From assembly GCF_017377655.1 (NCBI RefSeq), contig NZ_JAFREL010000070.1:62001-126000 (forward strand): a stretch of DNA of 64,000 nucleotides. The letters run 5' to 3'. The position numbers and the translations under genes are program-made. Within the stretch, counting starts at the first letter, position 1, and every line of letters starts with the position of its first letter. The notes below the pieces were generated by a model. It was given only the letters and a program-made list of their open reading frames with translations, had not been told where the DNA came from and ran no database searches. Shown one piece after another: positions 53,046 through 61,857 of the stretch. Origin of the DNA: Candidatus Enterococcus ferrettii. GTDB taxonomy: Bacteria; Bacillota; Bacilli; Lactobacillales; Enterococcaceae.

Positions 53046-53894
53046 GTGGATTTTCGCAAAATCGAATGGATTTTCTTTATTGCCTTTTTTGGAATTAATA
53101 TTTTCTTGTTCAGTATTTATTGGAGCGGCCGCCACGAACAAAGCTTAGTGACGAACTCTGATCAACGAGAAGATATCTCGCAGCGCCTGCAAAATGACGA
53201 CATTCATTACAAAGGAACTATTTCCGATCAGCATTTTGAGGGGTACTATTTAAGTGCTGAACAAGATGATTTATTTGGACTTTTAGATGAGGAAGTTAAC
53301 GCTTCTGTTCGTAGTTCTTCATATGTATCTGATAAAGTTTTAACAAGTACGCCTTTGGAAAATATTAAATTTGACTTAAAAGAGACAAAGAAGAGCTTCA
53401 ATGAAGTAATGCGAGACCCTCAGTTTATTTTAGCTGGGGATCAATATATGTACGTTTCCAGCATCTCGAAAAAAGATGATGAAGGCTCTAAAATAGTGGG
53501 TGCTCAATCCTATGAAGATATTCCTTTTATTGATGAAACTTCGCGGGTAACCTTAAGTGTTGAAGCCTCGAGTGATGAAACGTCACACATAACGGGATAT
53601 ACTCAAACTTTGCTAAAGGATATTGAACCTTTACGAGAAAAAATGAGCTTATACTCGGAAAAAGAAATCCTGAACACGTTGTATATCAACAATAACATTC
53701 CGCCAGGTTCAACTATTCAAGAAATCTATTTAGGCTATTTTCGAACACTGGAGGTACGAGAAAAAAACGTATATGTACCTGTTTGGTTCGTACGAATTGA
53801 AAATGCCGATAAAGTTGTTCAAATAGAAAAAGTGAATGCAATCAGTAATCAGGTTATTTCTAATAATTCGGTATCAAAGGTGGAAAATCCATAA
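53046..53894 (+). CDS. yycI: WalK regulator YycI (WalI)
   Basis: The 282-residue membrane-anchored extracytoplasmic protein has one N-terminal helix (about 7-24), preceded by MDFRKIEWIFF, a usual YycI start. The C-terminal domain ends with the YycH/YycI-like segment VYVPVWFVRIENADKVVQIE. It begins at GTG 53046 directly after the yycH stop. Function with YycH on WalK is established for the family. Confidence 0.9.
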   Translation: MDFRKIEWIFFIAFFGINIFLFSIYWSGRHEQSLVTNSDQREDISQRLQNDDIHYKGTISDQHFEGYYLSAEQDDLFGLLDEEVNASVRSSSYVSDKVLTSTPLENIKFDLKETKKSFNEVMRDPQFILAGDQYMYVSSISKKDDEGSKIVGAQSYEDIPFIDETSRVTLSVEASSDETSHITGYTQTLLKDIEPLREKMSLYSEKEILNTLYINNNIPPGSTIQEIYLGYFRTLEVREKNVYVPVWFVRIENADKVVQIEKVNAISNQVISNNSVSKVENP

Positions 53895-53943
53895 AAAGGG
53901 TTGTATACTAAGAGAAGTTTTTACAAAGAGAGGACAATCACTT

Positions 53944-54753
53944 ATGTTGGAAATGAATCACGCCTTTCAAATCAGTGTTTTAGCCAGCGGCAGCACCGGG
54001 AATTCCTTATATCTAGAAAGTGCTGAAAAGAAAGTTTTAGTAGATGCTGGATTAAGCGGGAAGAAAATAACCTCATTACTAGCGGAAGTGAATCGTAAGC
54101 CAGAAGATTTAGATGCTATCCTAGTAACCCATGAGCATCGTGATCATATCCATGGTGTAGGGGTTCTAGCAAGAAAATATAAAGTACCTGTATATGCAAA
54201 TGAGAAAACGTGGGATGCGATGGCACCTTTAATCGGAAATGTTGCTCTGGAGCAACGACAAATTTTTGAAATGGGTAAAGTCTTAACCTTTGGTGACATG
54301 GATATCGAAAGTTTTGGCGTTTCCCATGATGCTGCAGCTCCCCAATTTTATCGTTTTTATAAAGACGGTCGTTCTTTCGTCATGTTAACGGATACGGGAT
54401 ATGCTAGTGATCATGTGAGAGGAACGATTCGCAACGCTGATGCCTATTTGGTAGAGAGCAACCATGATCTAGAAATGTTGCGTATGGGGCCTTATCCTTG
54501 GAGCCTGAAACAACGCATTCTAGGAGATCGCGGACACTTATCCAATGAAGACGGAGCTTTAGTAATGACTGATATTATTGGCGATAATACCAAACGAATA
54601 TATCTAGGACATTTAAGTAAGGAAAACAACATGAAAGAATTGGCACATATGACAATGGAAGAGACGCTGACTCGTTACGATTTAGGAGTCAACTATCAAT
54701 TCAATATTTATGATACCGATCCTGAGTGTTCAACTGAGTTGTTCGCAATTTAA
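53944..54753 (+). CDS. yycJ: Metallo-beta-lactamase fold hydrolase YycJ (WalJ)
   Basis: The 269-residue cytosolic protein has the metal motif LVTHEHRDHIHGVG (HxHxDH), LASGSTGNSLYLES at the start, and LTDTGYASDHV for metal binding. YycJ is described as a nuclease-like protein affecting cell division and DNA handling. ATG 53944 follows GAGAGGACAATCACTT; ATG 53953 is an alternative. It ends the wal operon. No htrA-like gene follows. Confidence 0.92.
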   Translation: MLEMNHAFQISVLASGSTGNSLYLESAEKKVLVDAGLSGKKITSLLAEVNRKPEDLDAILVTHEHRDHIHGVGVLARKYKVPVYANEKTWDAMAPLIGNVALEQRQIFEMGKVLTFGDMDIESFGVSHDAAAPQFYRFYKDGRSFVMLTDTGYASDHVRGTIRNADAYLVESNHDLEMLRMGPYPWSLKQRILGDRGHLSNEDGALVMTDIIGDNTKRIYLGHLSKENNMKELAHMTMEETLTRYDLGVNYQFNIYDTDPECSTELFAI

Positions 54754-54756
54754 TCT

Positions 54757-54802
54757 AAAAGCCAGAGAAAATGATACTTACTCATTTTCTCTGGCTTTTT
54801 TT
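54757..54802 (+). terminator. wal operon terminator
   Basis: AAAAGCCAGAGAAAATGA and TCATTTTCTCTGGCTTTT form a perfect 18-bp stem, with T's continuing. Confidence 0.95.
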
Positions 54803-54825
54803 GGCGATAACAACTTTTTTAGGAA

Positions 54826-54839
54826 TGAACTTTTGTTCA
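54826..54839 (+). promoter_or_regulatory. Candidate operator upstream of dhaK
   Basis: TGAACTTTTGTTCA is a dyad with 5-bp arms, 78 bp upstream of dhaK. A TATACA at 54863-54868 may be the -10. The regulator is not in the window. Confidence 0.4.
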
Positions 54840-54916
54840 ATGAATTCTATCAATTTCTCGTTTATACAGCTAAGTGATAAAATAAAAGAAGCAAGATAAA
54901 AAGAGGAGGAATCAGA

Positions 54917-55900
54917 TTGAAGAAAATTATTAACCAGCCAAAGAACGTTGTCGAGGAAATGGTTGCTGGACTAGTAAGTGCATACCCGGACTATGTAAAG
55001 CAAATTCCAGAAACATTAGTGATAGCGCGTACAGATGATTTTGATCAAGTTGCTCTAGTTAGTGGAGGTGGAAGTGGGCATGAACCTTCTCATGCTGGAT
55101 TTGTAGGAGATGGTATGCTGAGTGCAGCAGTTTGCGGGCAGGTCTTTACTTCGCCAACACCAGACCAAATTTTTGAGGCGATAAAGGGTACAAATAAAGG
55201 CAAGGGAACATTACTGATTGTAAAGAATTATTCTGGAGATGTCATGAATTTTGATATGGCAAAAGAAATGGCTGACATGGAGGAGATTGAAGTCGCATCT
55301 GTATTAGTAGATGATGATATTGCTGTAGAAAATAGCACCTACACACAAGGGCGACGAGGGGTAGCTGGAACTGTTTTGGTTCACAAAATTTTGGGAGCTT
55401 TAGCAAGGCAAGGTAAGGAGCTCAACGACTTGGCTGAATATGGCAAAGAGTTAGTTTCCGACATTAAAACTATTGGAATCGCTTTATCTGGAGCGACTGT
55501 GCCAGAGGTTGGTAAACCTGGCTTTGTTTTAGCCGACGATGAGATGGAATATGGTGTGGGAATCCACGGTGAGCCTGGATATCGTCGGGAAAAAATTAAA
55601 ACCTCTAGCAAAATGGCGGAAGAAGTAGTGGGCAAGTTGAAAGCAGAATTTAATTGGCAATCTGGTGAGAGTTATGGACTATTCGTCAATGGTATGGGGG
55701 CAACACCTCTAATGGAATTGTTCATTTACTTCAATGATGTCAAAGCGTTATTGGCAGCTGATGGAATTAAAGTAGATTTCTCTAAGGTAGGTAATTATAT
55801 GACTTCTTTGGATATGTCTGGGGCTTCAGTAACGATGATTAAATTGGATGATGAACGTCTGCGCTTGCTAAACGAACCTGTCCATACGATATCTTGGTAA
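54917..55900 (+). CDS. dhaK: PTS-dependent dihydroxyacetone kinase, DhaK subunit
   Basis: Binds dihydroxyacetone covalently and transfers phosphate from DhaL. The 327-residue protein shows LVSGGGSGHEPSHAGFVG, GQVFTSPTPDQI, and GIHGEPGYRRE with the substrate-binding His. It uses TTG 54917 with GAGGAGG upstream. First of dhaK-dhaL-dhaM; dihydroxyacetone probably comes from glycerol oxidation, but no glycerol dehydrogenase is here. Confidence 0.95.
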   Translation: MKKIINQPKNVVEEMVAGLVSAYPDYVKQIPETLVIARTDDFDQVALVSGGGSGHEPSHAGFVGDGMLSAAVCGQVFTSPTPDQIFEAIKGTNKGKGTLLIVKNYSGDVMNFDMAKEMADMEEIEVASVLVDDDIAVENSTYTQGRRGVAGTVLVHKILGALARQGKELNDLAEYGKELVSDIKTIGIALSGATVPEVGKPGFVLADDEMEYGVGIHGEPGYRREKIKTSSKMAEEVVGKLKAEFNWQSGESYGLFVNGMGATPLMELFIYFNDVKALLAADGIKVDFSKVGNYMTSLDMSGASVTMIKLDDERLRLLNEPVHTISW

Positions 55901-55939
55901 TAGCTGGAATTCAATTGAAAGGAAAGTAGGAGGATGAAG

Positions 55940-56518
55940 ATGTTTACGCCGGATAACCTGAGGACTGCTTTACAAGTGTTCAATGGAAAAATTCAAGCGA
56001 AGAAAGACTATTTGAGTGAATTAGATACGCCAATTGGTGATGGCGATCATGGAAATAATATGGGGCGTGGAATGGATGCAGTAATGGCCGCAAACCTAGA
56101 AGGTGATTTGCCAGCTATTTTTAAAGCTGCCGCAATGGCTCTCATTAGTAAAGTTGGAGGTGCTTCAGGGCCGTTATATGGAACAGCTATGATGGAAATG
56201 ATGAAGGCCAGTAAAACTTCGGCTGATCCAGTCACATTGTTAACCGCTGCAGCAGAAGGAATCGCAAAACGCGGTAATTCAACAGTAGGTGAAAAAACGA
56301 TGTTGGATTTGTGGTTTCCTGCCGTTGACTTGCTAAAAGAAGACCATTTGACGGAAGCGAAGCTGCAGGAGTTAGCTGAGAAAACCAGAGAGTTAAAAGC
56401 TGCTAAAGGCCGAGCTTCATATGTAGGAGAGCGTTCAATTGGTCACATTGACCCTGGAGCGATGTCCTCAGCCTATCTTTTTGAATCATTTTTAGAGGCA
56501 GGTGTATTTGATGACTAA
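55940..56518 (+). CDS. dhaL: Dihydroxyacetone kinase, DhaL subunit
   Basis: ADP-containing subunit that is phosphorylated by DhaM and passes phosphate to DhaK. The 192-residue helical protein has the metal-binding DTPIGDGDHGNNM, the segment KVGGASGPLYGTAMM, and KGRASYVGERSIGHIDPGA. I choose ATG 55940 because GGAGG then lies 6 nt upstream; ATG 55934 touches it. Confidence 0.95.
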   Translation: MFTPDNLRTALQVFNGKIQAKKDYLSELDTPIGDGDHGNNMGRGMDAVMAANLEGDLPAIFKAAAMALISKVGGASGPLYGTAMMEMMKASKTSADPVTLLTAAAEGIAKRGNSTVGEKTMLDLWFPAVDLLKEDHLTEAKLQELAEKTRELKAAKGRASYVGERSIGHIDPGAMSSAYLFESFLEAGVFDD

Positions 56519-56879
56519 AGGTATTTTGTTAGTGTCCCATACAGTTGAAATGCCCGAGGGTCTCAAACGTTTGCTAAGTGAAGTAGCTAAAGGAGTATCA
56601 ATCACGACTGCTGGTGGTTTAGAGGATGGTTCAATAGGAACATCAATGGAAAAAATTATCCGAGCTATTGAAGAAAATGAGGCCGCAGAGTTATTTGCCT
56701 TTTATGATTTAGGAAGTGCTAAAATGAATCTAGAAATGGCGATAGAAATGACTGACAAAAAAATTGAGCTTTTTGACGCAGCCTTTGTAGAAGGTGCGTA
56801 TACTGCTAGTGCGTTGCTAATAGCGGGAGCGCCTGAAGCGGAGATTAGAGCACAGTTGCAGAATTTGGTAATTAAGTAA
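56511..56879 (+). CDS. dhaM: Dihydroxyacetone kinase phosphotransfer subunit DhaM
   Basis: The 122-residue protein has only the mannose-type EIIA domain, with phospho-His10 in ILLVSHTVEMPEGLKRL. It lacks the HPr and EI domains of E. coli DhaM. It receives phosphate from HPr and feeds DhaL. ATG 56511 overlaps the dhaL stop by 8 bp, and GAGGCAGG lies upstream. Confidence 0.93.
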   Translation: MTKGILLVSHTVEMPEGLKRLLSEVAKGVSITTAGGLEDGSIGTSMEKIIRAIEENEAAELFAFYDLGSAKMNLEMAIEMTDKKIELFDAAFVEGAYTASALLIAGAPEAEIRAQLQNLVIK

Positions 56880-56882
56880 ACG

Positions 56883-56916
56883 AAACGACCGAGCCATTTG
56901 ACTGCTCGGTCGTTTT
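56883..56916. terminator. Terminator between dhaM and the convergent gene
   Basis: AAACGACCGAGC and GCTCGGTCGTTT form a perfect 12-bp stem, with T's on the plus side and A's on the other. It probably serves both genes. Confidence 0.9.
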
Positions 56917-56922
56917 CCTATG

Positions 56923-57552
56923 TTAAAGACTGACAACGCTAAAATGTTGATTCCCATGTTGATTCTTCAAGGCTTCATCCACCATGGCAATCGCATAGTC
57001 CGCCATACTAATGTCACTTTGTCCCTCGGCGTTTTTTTTCAAACGATTATCACTTAACTGGTAGTTTCCTGTTCGAGAACCGTCGGGAACAAAATTAGCA
57101 GCCGGGCTTAAGTAACTCCACTGCAAATCTTTGGCCTTTGGTAATTCTAAATAGGCTTGATACATATTATAAGCTGTTGGGTAATATGGAGCATTTGGAT
57201 CGGAAACATCAATCATCCGTTTGGTTCTTTCGTCATCTAAATAAAGAGAAGAAGCACCACCAACAACTAATAAACGAGTAGCTGTTCCTGATAAGATATC
57301 GATCAGGTGTTGTAAAGAACTTTGATGCAGCTCCTCTTTTCCCATGGGAGGACGAAAAGCATCAATGACCACGTCGAACTTAGATAAATCATCTTGTGTT
57401 AAGTCATACAAATCTTTCTTTAAGTAAGGAACATCCACCACTAACTTCTCAGGATGACGAACAATTGCCGTTACGTCAATCTGTCGTTCTAAAGCTTCAT
57501 TTAGAATCAAAGATCCGGCATGACCAGTGGCACCAATAATTGCTAATTTCAT
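56923..57552 (-). CDS. NAD(P)-binding SDR/NmrA-like oxidoreductase
   Basis: The 209-residue Rossmann protein has the N-terminal LAIIGATGHAGSLILNEAL, an acidic turn (VRHPEKL) and GGASSLYLDD. It resembles atypical short-chain dehydrogenases of the YwnB/NAD(P)H-binding type and lacks an obvious YxxxK. The reaction is unknown; thiol or quinone stress roles are described for relatives. ATG 57552 has TAGGAGGAA upstream, which is part of a long palindrome. Confidence 0.85.
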   Translation of the reverse strand: MKLAIIGATGHAGSLILNEALERQIDVTAIVRHPEKLVVDVPYLKKDLYDLTQDDLSKFDVVIDAFRPPMGKEELHQSSLQHLIDILSGTATRLLVVGGASSLYLDDERTKRMIDVSDPNAPYYPTAYNMYQAYLELPKAKDLQWSYLSPAANFVPDGSRTGNYQLSDNRLKKNAEGQSDISMADYAIAMVDEALKNQHGNQHFSVVSL

Positions 57553-57558
57553 AAAAAA

Positions 57559-57594
57559 TTCCTCCTAACTAAACTAATTTTAGTGTAGGAGGAA
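57559..57594 (-). promoter_or_regulatory. Long palindrome over the promoter and ribosome binding site
   Basis: TTCCTCCTAACTAAA (57559-57573) and TTTAGTGTAGGAGGAA (57579-57594) are complementary over 15 bp, with one bulged base and a 5-nt loop. On the minus strand the second arm includes the gene's AGGAGGAA. It also covers a -10-like TACACT (57587-57582), with TTGCCT 17 bp upstream at about 57610-57605. It may be an operator, a ribosome-binding-site-sequestering hairpin, or both. Confidence 0.55.
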
Positions 57595-57621
57595 ACGTGC
57601 AAAAAGGCAAAAGTTAGGCTT

Positions 57622-58269
57622 TCAGCTAGTTTGCTGTATAGCTAACTGAGCTAAAATGACAATTAAGTTCATGCCTACATGAGTAAGCATGGATGTCCAA
57701 ATTTTTCCTGTATGTTGGAATAACCAGCAAAAGAAAAGACCTAATCCACCATATAATAAGTAATGGCCATCCTGATGAGCAAAGGCAAATAGAAGAGAAC
57801 TGATTATTGCCGGAACAAGAAAACCGTAACGTTGATTCAAACTGCCAAAAATTGCCCTGCGAAAGACTAGTTCTTCCATAATAGGGCCAGCAATTGTAGT
57901 AGCAATAATAAATACTGAATTTTCTTTGATTAACTGAACAATGTTTTGAGTATTTTGAGAAGCCACCGATTGATTTGTTAGTCGGGTTTCAATCTGCAGT
58001 AAAACCATCTGTAAAAGCATAGATAAGAAGATACCTGACAAACCAAAAATAATTGCGGTTTTCCAGCTTCTACTATTTTTTTCAATACTTAATGTTTGGC
58101 TTTTCCTCCAATAAAATAGTAGTAAAACAGCACCGACAATATAGGAATAGGTAGTAATTTGAATTAATTGTTGTACATCTGAACCAATTAATGGTGCAAA
58201 AACGAGTGGTGAAAACAAGACAAGTCCGTAAGTAAAAATAGTCAGAAAAAGATATTTTTTAGTTGTCAT
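57622..58269 (-). CDS. CPBP-family intramembrane metalloprotease
   Basis: The 215-residue membrane protein has about six helices. The Abi/CPBP motifs are EELVFRRAIFGSL (EExxxR), FAFAHQDGHYL, and HVGMNLIV near the end. Relatives process CAAX-like proteins or provide bacteriocin self-immunity. No bacteriocin gene was seen nearby. ATG 58269 has AAAGGACTGGCT upstream. It is in the same direction as the downstream NAD(P)-binding gene, with a 69-bp gap. Confidence 0.9.
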   Translation of the reverse strand: MTTKKYLFLTIFTYGLVLFSPLVFAPLIGSDVQQLIQITTYSYIVGAVLLLFYWRKSQTLSIEKNSRSWKTAIIFGLSGIFLSMLLQMVLLQIETRLTNQSVASQNTQNIVQLIKENSVFIIATTIAGPIMEELVFRRAIFGSLNQRYGFLVPAIISSLLFAFAHQDGHYLLYGGLGLFFCWLFQHTGKIWTSMLTHVGMNLIVILAQLAIQQTS

Positions 58270-58365
58270 AGCCAGTCCTTTCTAATTAGTAGATTTGTTA
58301 GCAATTATAGCACAGATGAAGAAAAAGTCTGGTTTAGAAAATTTAAAAAAAAGAGACGGTATGAC

Positions 58366-58394
58366 TTGCAAAAGAAAGTAAAAATGGGTATGAT
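58366..58394 (+). promoter_or_regulatory. groESL promoter
   Basis: -35 TTGCAA (58366-58371) and -10 TATGAT (58389-58394) are 17 bp apart, directly upstream of CIRCE. Confidence 0.75.
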
Positions 58395-58406
58395 AATAAC
58401 TGTAAG

Positions 58407-58433
58407 TTAGCACTCTAAAGTTGCGAGTGCTAA
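58407..58433 (+). promoter_or_regulatory. CIRCE element (HrcA operator)
   Basis: TTAGCACTC-N9-GAGTGCTAA is a perfect CIRCE repeat. HrcA bound here represses groESL, released on heat shock when GroEL is busy. Confidence 0.97.
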
Positions 58434-58470
58434 TAACTTTAACATCATTACTATTTTGGAGGGATTTATC

Positions 58471-58755
58471 GTGTTAAAACCATTAGGTGATCGCGTCATT
58501 CTTGAAGTCGCTCAAGAAGAAGAAAAAACAGTAGGCGGCATTGTTTTAGCCTCTGCTGCCAAAGAAAAGCCACAAACAGCAAAAGTTGTTGCAGTAGGCG
58601 AAGGCAACGTGTTAGATAACGGTGAAAAAAGTCCAATGCCCGTAGCGGTTGGCGACACAGTAATGTTTGAAAAATATTCTGGTACAGAAGTAAAATATGA
58701 CGGAACAGAATACTTAATTCTTTCTGCCAAAGATATTATGGCTATTGTAGAATAA
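58471..58755 (+). CDS. groES: Co-chaperonin GroES
   Basis: The 94-residue lid of the GroEL chamber. It shows [19 protein letters not shown] and the mobile-loop segment [15 protein letters not shown]. It starts at GTG 58471 with GGAGGG upstream; the frame further upstream covers the ribosome binding site. It precedes groEL by 20 bp, under CIRCE control. Confidence 0.97.
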   Translation: MLKPLGDRVILEVAQEEEKTVGGIVLASAAKEKPQTAKVVAVGEGNVLDNGEKSPMPVAVGDTVMFEKYSGTEVKYDGTEYLILSAKDIMAIVE

Positions 58756-58763
58756 AAAAATGA

Positions 58764-60401
<1,638 letters not shown>

Positions 60402-60414
60402 GCAAGAATATTTC

Positions 60415-60447
60415 AGGGACCTTGTTAAAACAAGGTCTCTTTTTTTT
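60415..60447 (+). terminator. groESL terminator
   Basis: GGGACCTTGTT and AACAAGGTCTC form an 11-bp stem, followed by eight T. Confidence 0.9.
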
Positions 60448-60575
60448 ATTAAAAATAGAATTTCTTACTACAATAAGTTGCGATAAATGATAAAATTTAG
60501 TTAAGAAATTTGCTGGTATTTAAAAGGCGTCATTCTATTTTTATTCTTCTATCGGTTAATTTACAGATCAAAAAG

Positions 60576-60589
60576 TGTAAGCGCTAACC
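60576..60589 (+). promoter_or_regulatory. cre site (CcpA)
   Basis: TGTAAGCGCTAACC matches the cre consensus TGWAARCGYTWWCA at 13 of 14 positions. It lies 33 bp upstream of a TATAAT (60622-60627), that is just upstream of the -35 area, where CcpA often activates. Confidence 0.75.
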
Positions 60590-60600
60590 TTGATCCTTGA

Positions 60601-60627
60601 TTGATAAACGTTTTTTATAGATATAAT
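60601..60627 (+). promoter_or_regulatory. Candidate promoter of apbE operon
   Basis: The -10 is TATAAT (60622-60627). The -35 could be TTGATA (60601-60606, 15-bp spacer) or TTGATT (60597-60602, 19-bp spacer). Neither spacing is ideal, which fits an activated promoter. Confidence 0.45.
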
Positions 60628-60666
60628 CCAAATAAAGTATTAGATTTTATAGTTTCTCTCTCTTAC

Positions 60667-60695
60667 AATAGTCATGAAACAGTGGGACTATTTTT
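60667..60695 (+). terminator. Candidate attenuator in the apbE leader
   Basis: AATAGTC and GACTATT form a 7-bp stem around 12 nt, followed by a T-run. It lies about 40 bp after the predicted transcription start and 170 bp before apbE. Confidence 0.35.
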
Positions 60696-60861
60696 CTCAA
60701 AAGTAGTATCTATGTAAGTTAAGCATCAACAGAGAATGTGAATCAAATACGGCATAGCTAAATGAAGTATTTGTTTAAAATTTGCGGTATTAAAAGTAAT
60801 GGGTTTATTTTATTATACAATGCTCACAGAATAACAAACTTTCGATAAAGGAGGCTGTTTT

Positions 60862-61800
60862 TTGCCATTGGAAACTCGTGTACTGGAAATGATGGGTACA
60901 GTAATTACCTTATCGATTGAGCATTCCGAAGCCCAATTGCTTTTAGAGCATGCACAAAAAATGTTGGAAGATTTTCAGCAGCGTTTTAGTGCAAACCAAG
61001 AGGATTCAGAGTTAATGAAGGTTAATGCACAAGCAGGTATAAAACCCGTGAAAGTTCCAACAGATTTGTTCAATTTGATCAAAAAAGGCCGTGACATGGG
61101 AATTTCTTCACATTCCAAGCTGAATATTGCTATTGGACCGTTAATAAAACTTTGGCATATCGGCTTCAATGACGCTCGAGTACCAACTGTACAAGAGATT
61201 GAAGAAAAATTAGCACTTGTTCATCTGGAAGATATCGAATTGAATGAAGCAGATCAAACGGTATTTCTGAGACAAAAAGGGATGGAGATTGATTTAGGAG
61301 CCCTAGCGAAAGGATACTTTGCTGATCAACTCAAAAATTATTTTCAAACCAAAGGTGTTCAATCAGGAATCATTGATTTAGGCGGGAATGTTTTGACTAT
61401 CGGAGAATCCACGAAAAATCCAGAAGGAGTTTGGCAGATTGGAATCCAAAATCCGATGGAGGAACGAGGGAATCTGGTTGCAGTCATAAAAAGTAAAGAT
61501 CAATCTGTTGTAACCTCTGGAATTTATGAACGAGTACTGAAATCAGGGGAGAAGAAATACCACCACATTTTTGACTCGGTAACAGGCTATCCTGTAGACA
61601 ATGATATTGCCAGTTTAACTATTGTTTCAGATCAATCCCTTGATGGTGAGTTTTGGACAACGATATTATTTCATGAATCGCCAGGTAAAGCACTTAATTG
61701 GCTTAATCAAATGCCTCAGATTGAAGGAATGGTTATTAGCCGCACAAATGAACTATTTGTTTCAGACAAACTGAAACCCCATGTCGTTTTATTGGAATAA
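60862..61800 (+). CDS. apbE: FAD:protein FMN transferase ApbE
   Basis: Attaches FMN covalently to Ser/Thr of target flavoproteins. The 312-residue protein has no lipoprotein signal, so it acts in the cytosol. Visible marks are EMMGTVITLS, KLNIAIGPLIKLWHIG, the FAD/metal region IDLGALAKGYFAD, GIIDLGGNVLTIG, and YHHIFDSVTGYPVDN. It starts at TTG 60862 with AAAGGAGG upstream. The next gene encodes a reductase with an FMN-binding domain, its likely client. Confidence 0.94.
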   Translation: MPLETRVLEMMGTVITLSIEHSEAQLLLEHAQKMLEDFQQRFSANQEDSELMKVNAQAGIKPVKVPTDLFNLIKKGRDMGISSHSKLNIAIGPLIKLWHIGFNDARVPTVQEIEEKLALVHLEDIELNEADQTVFLRQKGMEIDLGALAKGYFADQLKNYFQTKGVQSGIIDLGGNVLTIGESTKNPEGVWQIGIQNPMEERGNLVAVIKSKDQSVVTSGIYERVLKSGEKKYHHIFDSVTGYPVDNDIASLTIVSDQSLDGEFWTTILFHESPGKALNWLNQMPQIEGMVISRTNELFVSDKLKPHVVLLE

Positions 61801-61857
61801 AATTTTTACTTAACTGGAAAAATTAAATTAATAGATTTACTAGGAGGAAAAACAACA

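Noticed and set aside
57622..58269. CPBP protease as bacteriocin immunity protein
   Set aside because: No bacteriocin precursor with a double-glycine leader or transporter was found around it.
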